A stretch of DNA of 64,000 nucleotides, from contig NZ_CP061281.1 of the NCBI RefSeq assembly GCF_014621695.1, positions 4,898,001 through 4,962,000 of the forward strand, written 5' to 3'. Made by a program: the position numbers and the translations under genes. The notes below the pieces were generated by a model, which had not been told where the DNA came from, did no database searches, and saw only the letters and a list, made by a program, of their open reading frames with translations. The number at the start of each line of letters is the position of its first letter. The stretch's first letter is position 1. Of the stretch, positions 51,057-57,942 are shown in pieces. This DNA is from Streptomyces xanthii. Its GTDB lineage: Bacteria > Actinomycetota > Actinomycetes > Streptomycetales > Streptomycetaceae.

Positions 51057-52640
51057 CTACGCTCTGAGGCCGCCCGACAACGAAGCCACCCGCCCGGCCA
51101 ACCGCAGGGCGAACGCCCGGGCCCCGCCCGCCACATCCCCCTCCGAAACCGCCGGCACAGGCCCACCGCCAAGGCCACCCCCCGCCAGCGCAGCCCTCAA
51201 CGCGTCCCCGCCCCCCACCACCACGACCACCCCGTGCCGGCCGGCCAGCCCGACCAGCGACTCCGGCACGGGGGACACCCAGCGCGGGTCCACCACGGTC
51301 ACCGAGAGCCCGAGCTCCCGCCCGGCCGCCGCCACCCCGAGCCCCCACCCCGCACCCGCCCCCACCGCCACGATCAGCACGTCCCGCCCGGTCCCGGCGC
51401 AGAGCACATCGACCCCGCCCTCCCGGGCGACCGCCGCCACCTCATCCGGCACGCCCCCGTCCGGCACCCGTACGACCGTCACCGCGTCCCCCACCCCGGC
51501 CGCCTCCCCGAGCAGCTCCCGCAGCCGCGCGGCGTCCCGCGGCTCGGCCCACCGCACCCCCGGTACGACCTCGGCATCCCCGCCGACCACGAAGGTCACC
51601 CCGGGCGGCGCCGCCACCCGGTCCACGAACCCGTCCCCGACCGGCACCACCGGATGCAACTGCCCACCCGCCAGCCCGGCCGCACAGCCCGCCACATGAG
51701 ACTCGGACCCGCTGAGCGTCACCGTCCGCTCGGGGAACGTACGGCTGAACAGGCCGATGCCAGGCGCCCGTTCGTCGCCGGAGCACACCGCGATCAGCTC
51801 CGGCCGCTCCGCCCCCACAGCCGCCAGCTCCGCGTCGAACACGGCAGCCCAGGACGCCCCGGCCGTCGAAGGCGCGGGCGAGGGCACCGGCAGCGCGAGC
51901 GCCCCCGGCACACCGCGTCCGCCCGCCTCCACCGGGCACCGCACGACGACGGTGCGCCCGGCGTCCCGGGCCCGCCGCAGCGCCGCCTCGACCTCCCGCA
52001 CCCGCCGCCCGTCCACGACCACGCCCGGCACCGCGGTCGGCTCCCCGGCGAACCCGAGCAGCCCCCGCGCCTCCCGCACCATCCCGAACAGCGCGGAACC
52101 GAACCCCCCGGAGCCGGTTCGCCCCGCACCGTCGTGCCCCAGGTCGAACAGGCCGCCGGGCGCCACCGGCCCGGGCGACAGCGCGAGCACGACCACGCCG
52201 GGCCCGGGCGCGTGCTCCAGTTCGGCCAGCGCCGCCCGGCCCGCGTCGGACCGCAGCACCCCGGCCCGCACCACGGCGACGACCCGCCGGTCGGTGTCGC
52301 CGGCGAGATGGCACGCGCGGGCGAGCCCGGCCGCGTACGACAGCGCCCGCACCCCCAGCAGGGCGTGCGGGCGACGTGCGGCTCCGGCCGGATCCCGGTC
52401 CCCGGCGAGCAGTTCCCACGCCGCCGAGAGCTCACCGCCGTCCTCGACGAACAGATCGTGCCCGGGCCGGAAGACCCGGCACAGCGCGAGCGCGGGCACC
52501 GCCGCCGCCCCGGCCGTCCCGCCCGGCCGCGCGGCCAGCGCCGCCCGCAGCCGGCCGGCGAGCGGGTCGAGGCGCCGTGGTTCCAGGACGCGTACGTCGT
52601 GCGGTCGCGGCCAGCCGCGCGACGGTGATGTGGGCGTCAA
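51057..52640 (-). CDS. Degenerate DXS/transketolase-like protein
   Basis: 527 residues from a TTG at 52640 with AGGAGG 7 nt upstream; the longer frame to 52760 has no site. Order of parts resembles 1-deoxyxylulose-5-phosphate synthase: VRALSYAAGLARACHLAGD (like the SISAALGMA region), a pyrimidine-domain-like middle (HVAGCAAGLAGGQLHP) and a transketolase C-terminal domain (VSVTVVDPRWVSPVP). The TPP/magnesium motif GDGxxxxG is not present: the matching stretch reads RAGVLRSD. Large parts of the N-terminal domain are missing. Catalysis as DXS is therefore unlikely. It may be a non-catalytic paralogue or a decaying gene. Its high Val/Ala/Gly content supports degeneration. Confidence 0.65.
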   Translation of the reverse strand: MTPTSPSRGWPRPHDVRVLEPRRLDPLAGRLRAALAARPGGTAGAAAVPALALCRVFRPGHDLFVEDGGELSAAWELLAGDRDPAGAARRPHALLGVRALSYAAGLARACHLAGDTDRRVVAVVRAGVLRSDAGRAALAELEHAPGPGVVVLALSPGPVAPGGLFDLGHDGAGRTGSGGFGSALFGMVREARGLLGFAGEPTAVPGVVVDGRRVREVEAALRRARDAGRTVVVRCPVEAGGRGVPGALALPVPSPAPSTAGASWAAVFDAELAAVGAERPELIAVCSGDERAPGIGLFSRTFPERTVTLSGSESHVAGCAAGLAGGQLHPVVPVGDGFVDRVAAPPGVTFVVGGDAEVVPGVRWAEPRDAARLRELLGEAAGVGDAVTVVRVPDGGVPDEVAAVAREGGVDVLCAGTGRDVLIVAVGAGAGWGLGVAAAGRELGLSVTVVDPRWVSPVPESLVGLAGRHGVVVVVGGGDALRAALAGGGLGGGPVPAVSEGDVAGGARAFALRLAGRVASLSGGLRA

Positions 52641-52736
52641 CTCGTACCTCCTGAGCGGGCGGGGCCGCACCGAGCGTGGCACCGGCGCCGGACGCCGGGA
52701 CAGGGACCGGCGCACCCGCCGGGGGTGAACATGCGG

Positions 52737-52771
52737 GCGGCCGGGCCATGACCAGGTCATGACCCGGCCGC
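52737..52771. terminator. Hairpin between thioesterase and DXS-like genes
   Basis: 17-bp stem with one G:U wobble (GCGGCCGGGCCATGACC against its complement) and a 1-nt loop. The inner palindrome ATGACC-A-GGTCAT could instead be an operator. Downstream of the thioesterase gene on the minus strand. Confidence 0.6.
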
Positions 52772-52796
52772 CGTGGACCGGGAAGCGGGCCGGAGC

Positions 52797-53573
52797 TCAC
52801 GCGGCGACGGGCACCCGCGCGTACCGCCGTGCCAGGGTGGCCAGTTCGCGCAGGAACGCCTCCTCGTGGGCCCGGACGAAGAAGTGCCCGCCCGGCATCG
52901 TGCGGACCTCGCAGCCGCGCCCCGCGTGCCGCCGCCACGACACCACCTCCGGCACCGACACCAGCCGGTCGCGCCGCCCCGCGAACAGGTGCAGCGGCAC
53001 CCGCAGCGGCTCGGACGCCATCGACGCGGCCTCGCCCGTGCACAGCAGCAGGTCGTCGCGCGCGACGGGGAGTAGCGCGGACAGGAAGTCCGGGTGGTTC
53101 AGCAGGACTTGGGGGATGCCGCCGAGCGCGGCGAGCGAGTCGATCAACTCCTCGTCACTGGCCTCCGGCCGGGCGATCTGCGGCGCGGGCAGGTGCGGCG
53201 CACGGTACGCGCTGAGCACGACGGCCTCCGGGAGCGGTGCCCCGCGCTGCTGCCGCCGGCAGGCCAGCGAGTAGGCGATCAGGGCGCCCATGCTGTGCCC
53301 GTAGAAGATGTGCGGCCGCTCCAGCTCGTCGTCGAGCTCGGCGTCCAGGTCGTCGATCAGGGCCCGCAGATCCGTGAACCGCGGCTCGTCGATGCGCCCT
53401 TCGCGGCCGGGCAGCTGGATGGGCAGCACCCGCACCCCGGCGCCGTGCGCGTCCAGGGTGCGCTGCCAGCGGCCGTACGCGGATGCGCCGCCGCCCGCGT
53501 ACGGGAAGCAGAACAGCCGTACGTCCGCGCTCGCACTTTCGTCGATGCTGCTCCGGGACAGGTATCGCGTCAT
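52797..53573 (-). CDS. Type II thioesterase
   Basis: 258 residues from the ATG at 53573 with GGAG upstream. Alpha/beta hydrolase of the external thioesterase family: LFCFPYAGGGASAY (oxyanion loop), FYGHSMGALIAYSLA (nucleophile Ser), AGRRDRLVS (acid) and PGGHFFVR (His). These editing enzymes clear wrong or stalled acyl groups from carrier proteins, here the PKS ACP and the discrete ACPs. Stands alone on the minus strand between the DXS-like gene and the SARP gene, with its own 439-bp upstream region. Confidence 0.95.
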   Translation of the reverse strand: MTRYLSRSSIDESASADVRLFCFPYAGGGASAYGRWQRTLDAHGAGVRVLPIQLPGREGRIDEPRFTDLRALIDDLDAELDDELERPHIFYGHSMGALIAYSLACRRQQRGAPLPEAVVLSAYRAPHLPAPQIARPEASDEELIDSLAALGGIPQVLLNHPDFLSALLPVARDDLLLCTGEAASMASEPLRVPLHLFAGRRDRLVSVPEVVSWRRHAGRGCEVRTMPGGHFFVRAHEEAFLRELATLARRYARVPVAA

Positions 53574-53766
53574 CTTGCTCCGCCTCGGGTTCCGTCCAGC
53601 GTGGGTGCGTCGGCGGGATCCGTCCCTGGACCGGTGCGGCGGCCGAACGGACAGGCGGTGCCCGGCCCGCGTGCCGGTGCGCACGGGCGGGGCGGCCTCC
53701 TGACCGGGAGGGCGCCGGCAGGGCCTCGGCACGGATCCCGGCCGACGGGACGAGCATGCTGTTGAC

Positions 53767-53784
53767 GCCTAAAGTGTGGCCAAA
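53767..53784. promoter_or_regulatory. Candidate SARP half-sites upstream of the thioesterase gene
   Basis: GCCTAAA-GTGT-GGCCAAA, 7-mers at 11-bp spacing. A related CGCTAAAGGAACGCCTT lies on the minus strand at about 53829-53846. The rest of 53574-54012 is gene-free, GC-rich, with the phrase GGGCCAGAGCCGGCCCGC repeated twice (about 53947 and 53992). Confidence 0.4.
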
Positions 53785-54012
53785 TCCGGCCCCCGGCAGG
53801 GCGGTCGGCGCCGGCCCGGCGGCGAAGGCGTTCCTTTAGCGGCCCGTACGAAGCTGGGCGCAGCGCCGCCGGACGTCGGCGCCCCCGTGAGCGAGCCCGC
53901 CCCCGGACCCGACCATCCCCCCGGGGAGCCGGGGCGGGCCCGCCCCGGGCCAGAGCCGGCCCGCGCTTGGGCCAGGGCGGGCCGGCCCCGGGCCAGAGCC
54001 GGCCCGCTCGGA

Positions 54013-56682
54013 TCAGGCCGGCGCCGTCTCCGGGGCCGACAGCAGCCACATGCCGGGCCGGACCTCCAGGGGCCGTCCCGCCGGTGCGGCGCCGGCGGCG
54101 ACCGCGCGGGTCGTGCGCAGCGCGTACTCCTGCCAGCGACGGTCGCCCGTGCGCCGCGCCCAGCGCTCGCATTCGGCGAGCCGGGCCAGCGCCTCCTCGG
54201 AGCGCCCCTCGCGTAACGCCACCAGGGCCAGGCCGCGCAGCGCGTGCGCCGCGCCGCGGGCGTCCCCCGTCGTACGGGCCCCGGACAGCGCCCGTACGTA
54301 GCCGCGTTCGGCGCGCGGCACACGGCCCTGGCCGAGCAGCACGTCCGCCTCGCCGGACAGACAGCGCGCCGCCGAGACACGGTCGCCCGCCTGCGTGAAC
54401 AGGTGCCAGGCGAGCCGGTAGCGGTCGAGGGCCGCCGTCGGCAGCTGCCGCTGCCAGTCCAGGTCGGCGAGCGACTGCAGCAGCACCGCCTCCGCCCGCG
54501 CGTCGCCCGCCTGCCGGGCCGCGTCCAGGCCGAGCCCGTGGCTCAGCTCCCAGTCGTCCCACACCGCGCCGGCCTCGTAGTAGCCGGCGCTCGCCGCCGC
54601 CAGGCCGGAGCACAGCTCCCACAGCCCGTCCGTGTGCGCCCGCCGCACCGCTTCGAGCAGCCCGGCCGACTCCTCCTGGAACCAGGACAGCGCCGCCTCC
54701 CCGACCAGCTCGTGCGGATCGATGCCCGCGGGCGGCTCGACGGGCGCCGCGAGCCGGTCCCGGCCCGGGGCGAGCCGGTGGTCGGCGTACCGGGCGAGCG
54801 CGAGGAACGCCCGGCACAGCCGGTCCGTCGCGCCCGGAGAACCTGCGCCGAGCAGTTCGAGGGAGAGCGAGCGCAGCAGCGGATGGAACCCGTAGCGCAC
54901 CGGGGTCAGCCGGCCCGGTGCCGGGCGCGCCTCCAGGAGCCGGCCGCGCACGAGTTCCTCCAGGTACCGCTCCGCCTCCGGCGGCGGGCAGGCCAGCAGC
55001 GCGGCCGCGCTCCACAGCGGGAAGTCCGGCAGCGGCGCGAGCCCGAGCAGCCGGAACGCCAGCCGCTCCTGCACGCCCGCCTGCCGGTACGCGGCCAGCA
55101 GACTGCCGCGCACGTCGAGGTCGCCGACGGCGAGCGCGGCGAGCCGGGTCCGCTCGTCGGCGAGCCGCGCCACCAGGTCGGCGGCCTTCCAGTGGGGCCG
55201 GGCCGCGAGTCCCGCGGCGGCCACCCGCAGCGCCAGCGGCAGGTTCCCGCACAGCCGGGCGATCTCCGCGGCGTCCCGCGGCGCGGCCCGCACGGCCTCG
55301 CCGCCGCACCGGGTCAGCAGCTCCAGCGCCTCCGCCGGTTCGAACACGTCCAGGACCAGGTGCCGCGCCTCCTCCAGGGCGCCCAGCGCCTGCCGGCCGG
55401 TGAGCATCACCGTGAGGTCAGGGGCCGCCGTGAGGAGCGGCCGCACCTGCGCCTCGGAGACCACGTCGTCCAGGACGACCAGGATCCGGCGGCCCCGCGT
55501 CCGCGCGTACAGCACCTCGTCGAGCCCGGCGCCGTCCGCGCCGTCGATCGTGCCGCCCGGTGCGCCCGCGGCGGCGCGGGCCGGGCCGGGCGCGCCGGCG
55601 GGCGGCGCGCCCAGCCGGCGCACCAGCGTGGAGAGCACCGCCGGGGGATCGAGCGGCCGCCCGCCCGAGTCCCGCAGTGCCATCAGCAGCCGCCCGTCGG
55701 GGAATTGCCCCGCCGCCTCGTGCGCGAGGCGCCCGACGAGCGCCGTCTTGCCGACCCCGGCCCGGCCCGACACGGCGAGCACCCGCCCGGTCTCGGGCCC
55801 GGCGGCGGCCAGGAAGCGGTGGCCCAGAGCGAGTTGGGCGGCCCGCCCGGTGAAGTCGGCGACCGGCGCGGGCAGCCGGACCACCGGCGCGGCGGCCGGC
55901 GGCCGGAGCGCGCGGGCCGGGCCGGAGTCGCCCTGCCAGGCCAGCTGAGGGTCACCGGCGAGGATCCGTTCCTGCAGCCGGCTCATCACCGGGCCCGGCT
56001 CCACGCCGAGTTCGGCCACGAGCGCGCGGCGCGCCCGGCGGTGGACCTCCAGCGCGTCCGACTGCCGCCCCGAGCGGTACAGCGCCACCATCAGATGGCA
56101 GTGCACGGTCTCGCGCAGCGGGTGGTCGTGCACCAGGGACCGCAGTTCGCCGATGAGCTCCTGGTGCCGGCCGAGCCGCAGATCGGCGGCGATCCGCTGC
56201 TCCAGCACCTCGGCGCGCAGTTCGTCCAGCCGGATCGCCGAGCTCTCCAGGGTGGTGCCGTGCGGGATGCCGGACAGGGCGGGGCCCGTCCACAGGTCGA
56301 GGGCGTCCTTGAACAGGCGGGACGCCTCCGCGTGGTCCTCGCGGGCGTGCGCGGCCCGGCCCTGTTCCCGCAGCGCCTCGAACGCGAGCAGGTCCAGATC
56401 GTCGGTGCCGACCTGCAGCAGATAGCCCGGCGGCCGGGTCAGCAGCGGCTGACGGCCGTCGGGGGCGCCCTCCAGGAGCGCCTTGCGCAGCTGGGACACG
56501 TAGACCTGGAGCGTGGTCGTGGCGGTGCGCGGCGGCTCGGTGCCCCACAGTTCGTCGATCAGCGTGTGCGTCGACACGACGCTGTTCGCCTGGATCAGCA
56601 GGGTCGCGAGCACGGCCCTCGGCTTCGCCGCGGACGGCGTCGCCGGGGTCATCCGGATGGGTCCGAGGACACGGAAGCGCAT
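54013..56682 (-). CDS. AfsR-type SARP transcriptional regulator
   Basis: 889 residues from the ATG at 56682. Winged-helix SARP DNA-binding domain (about 1-95; VLATLLIQANSVVSTHTLIDELWG), bacterial transcriptional activation domain (about 100-245), NB-ARC-like ATPase (about 270-560) with Walker A GRAGVGKTALV and Walker B ILVVLDDVV, and a C-terminal TPR-like region (about 680-880). Large SARPs of this type activate antibiotic clusters. Codon 823 (54214-54216 on the plus strand, TTA read on minus) implies dependence on bldA. The AfsA homologue gene ends 7 bp upstream, so both are in one operon. Probably the pathway-specific activator acting on the CCTAA-type direct repeats. Confidence 0.92.
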   Translation of the reverse strand: MRFRVLGPIRMTPATPSAAKPRAVLATLLIQANSVVSTHTLIDELWGTEPPRTATTTLQVYVSQLRKALLEGAPDGRQPLLTRPPGYLLQVGTDDLDLLAFEALREQGRAAHAREDHAEASRLFKDALDLWTGPALSGIPHGTTLESSAIRLDELRAEVLEQRIAADLRLGRHQELIGELRSLVHDHPLRETVHCHLMVALYRSGRQSDALEVHRRARRALVAELGVEPGPVMSRLQERILAGDPQLAWQGDSGPARALRPPAAAPVVRLPAPVADFTGRAAQLALGHRFLAAAGPETGRVLAVSGRAGVGKTALVGRLAHEAAGQFPDGRLLMALRDSGGRPLDPPAVLSTLVRRLGAPPAGAPGPARAAAGAPGGTIDGADGAGLDEVLYARTRGRRILVVLDDVVSEAQVRPLLTAAPDLTVMLTGRQALGALEEARHLVLDVFEPAEALELLTRCGGEAVRAAPRDAAEIARLCGNLPLALRVAAAGLAARPHWKAADLVARLADERTRLAALAVGDLDVRGSLLAAYRQAGVQERLAFRLLGLAPLPDFPLWSAAALLACPPPEAERYLEELVRGRLLEARPAPGRLTPVRYGFHPLLRSLSLELLGAGSPGATDRLCRAFLALARYADHRLAPGRDRLAAPVEPPAGIDPHELVGEAALSWFQEESAGLLEAVRRAHTDGLWELCSGLAAASAGYYEAGAVWDDWELSHGLGLDAARQAGDARAEAVLLQSLADLDWQRQLPTAALDRYRLAWHLFTQAGDRVSAARCLSGEADVLLGQGRVPRAERGYVRALSGARTTGDARGAAHALRGLALVALREGRSEEALARLAECERWARRTGDRRWQEYALRTTRAVAAGAAPAGRPLEVRPGMWLLSAPETAPA

Positions 56683-56689
56683 GCCGGGC

Positions 56690-57667
56690 CTAGCAGTCCT
56701 GGAGCGCGGTCGCCGACACCTGCGCGACCTCGCGCTCGCCCTGCAGGAACGACAGGTGCAGCCTCGCCTGGGGCCGGCCCGCCGCGTCGCGGACCGTGGT
56801 GCCCTTGGCGCGCACCGCGCAGTGCAGCGCGAGCCCCGGCTCGGCGTAGCCGCGGAACGCCGCCCGCCAGCGGGTGAGCAGGGTGTGCGCCGGCAGGAAA
56901 CCGTGCAGCTCCGCGGCCGCGAGCAGCGCGGCCTGCCGGGAGGCCTCCAGATAGAGCGCGGCCGGGACCTCGTCGGAGCCGTCCGACAGCACGGCGGCCG
57001 CGGCGGCCGTGTCCACGCGCAGCACCAGTGTGTCGTCGGGGCCCTGCGCGGGCAGCCCCACGAACACGTGCCGTGCCGTCCGCCGCCCCACCTGCCCCGG
57101 ATCCGGGCTGCCCGCCCGCTCGGCGCCGTCCGCACCCGCGGTCACGCTCCGCTCGCTGCGCAGCCGGCCCGCCTCGCGGTGGGCACGGTGCACCCCGGGG
57201 CTCAGGAACGCGAGCCGCGCCCCGGCCGTGCCGCAGCGCCGACCGTCGATGGCCACGTCGGCCTCACAGGTCAGCCCCCGGGGCACGCCCGTGACGACGT
57301 CGACCGGGGTCAGCGTCAGGTCGAGGGAGATCCGCGCCGGCCCGTCGGTGTGCCGCCACGCGTCCACGTCGGTGATCTCGGTGCCGGCCGTGGCGATCGC
57401 CGTGACCCGCTTGTCCGGCACCCGGAAGTACTGGCGCGCGGCGAACAGCGCGGCGCGGCGCAGCCCCTCCACGGGGAACAGCAGGTCGTGGAAGGGCAGC
57501 GGAGTGTCGTCGTACAGAGGGTGGGACTCGGGCAGCTCGGTGGCGAACGCGAAGCGCTGCCGTGCGGGAGCGGCCGTCCCCAACAGGTACGCCTCCGGGC
57601 TGTCCGGCTTGTGCACCAGGTGCTGCAGGCCGGGGAAGAGCGGGGTGGGCGCGACAGAGCTGTCCAT
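56690..57667 (-). CDS. AfsA/ScbA-family signal butyrolactone synthase
   Basis: 325 residues with two AfsA hot-dog repeats (about 15-155 and 190-310). Family patterns: LVHKPDSPEAYLLG at the start, FHDLLFPVEGLRRAA, DVVTGVPRGLTCEADVAIDG, and in the second repeat HVFVGLPAQGPDDTLVLRVD and YLEASRQAALLAAAELHG. AfsA enzymes join dihydroxyacetone phosphate with a beta-ketoacyl chain as the first step to A-factor-type gamma-butyrolactones. ATG start; followed after 7 bp by the SARP gene. No TetR-type butyrolactone receptor is encoded in the window. Some AfsA homologues have regulatory roles instead. Confidence 0.92.
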   Translation of the reverse strand: MDSSVAPTPLFPGLQHLVHKPDSPEAYLLGTAAPARQRFAFATELPESHPLYDDTPLPFHDLLFPVEGLRRAALFAARQYFRVPDKRVTAIATAGTEITDVDAWRHTDGPARISLDLTLTPVDVVTGVPRGLTCEADVAIDGRRCGTAGARLAFLSPGVHRAHREAGRLRSERSVTAGADGAERAGSPDPGQVGRRTARHVFVGLPAQGPDDTLVLRVDTAAAAAVLSDGSDEVPAALYLEASRQAALLAAAELHGFLPAHTLLTRWRAAFRGYAEPGLALHCAVRAKGTTVRDAAGRPQARLHLSFLQGEREVAQVSATALQDC

Positions 57668-57740
57668 ACGAAGTCCTCCGCAGCGTGTACCGGATCCCGA
57701 GCGCTCCCGAGTCTGCGCCCCGCCCCGCCCCGCGTGGAAC

Positions 57741-57786
57741 GCCGCCGCTCACCAGTGACCCATGACGTTTTCATGCCTGGTCACGA
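57741..57786. promoter_or_regulatory. Interrupted palindrome upstream of the AfsA gene
   Basis: GTGACC-CATGA and TCATG-CCTGGTCAC form arms that match except for a 3-nt insertion; centred near 57770, about 95 bp upstream of the AfsA start. It is close to the tRNA-Lys promoter on the other strand. Candidate repressor site only. Confidence 0.3.
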
Positions 57787-57825
57787 CCACCCCTTTCAGC
57801 CATGTAGTATTTACCTCGTCAACCG

Positions 57826-57899
57826 GCGCCATTAGCTCAGTTGGTTAGAGCAGCGGACTCTTAATCCGCGTGTCCGGGGTTCGAGTCCCTGATGGCGCA
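57826..57899 (+). tRNA. tRNA-Lys (CUU), second copy
   Basis: 74 nt; acceptor stem GCGCCAT with ATGGCGC, discriminator A, D-loop AGTTGGTTA, anticodon loop CTCTTAA (CUU) and T arm GGTTCGAGTCC. A TAGTAT -10 element lies at 57805-57810. Differs from the tRNA at 11729-11802 in the acceptor and anticodon stems. Sits exactly between the biosynthetic cluster and the MMPL gene. Confidence 0.97.
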
Positions 57900-57906
57900 C
57901 CGACAG

Positions 57907-57935
57907 CAAGGCCCCTCGCAGCAGCGGGGGGCCTT
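57907..57935. terminator. tRNA-Lys / MMPL bidirectional terminator
   Basis: Stem CAAGGCCCCTCGC with GCGGGGGGCCTTG (one mismatch) and a 4-nt loop, followed by TTCGTTTC. Confidence 0.8.
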
Positions 57936-57942
57936 GTTCGTT

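Noticed and set aside
50355..52628. 757-aa plus-strand frame across the repeat region and the DXS-like gene
   Set aside because: Arg/Pro/Gly-rich composition from GC bias. The minus-strand frame has a recognisable DXS-like order and an AGGAGG-TTG start.
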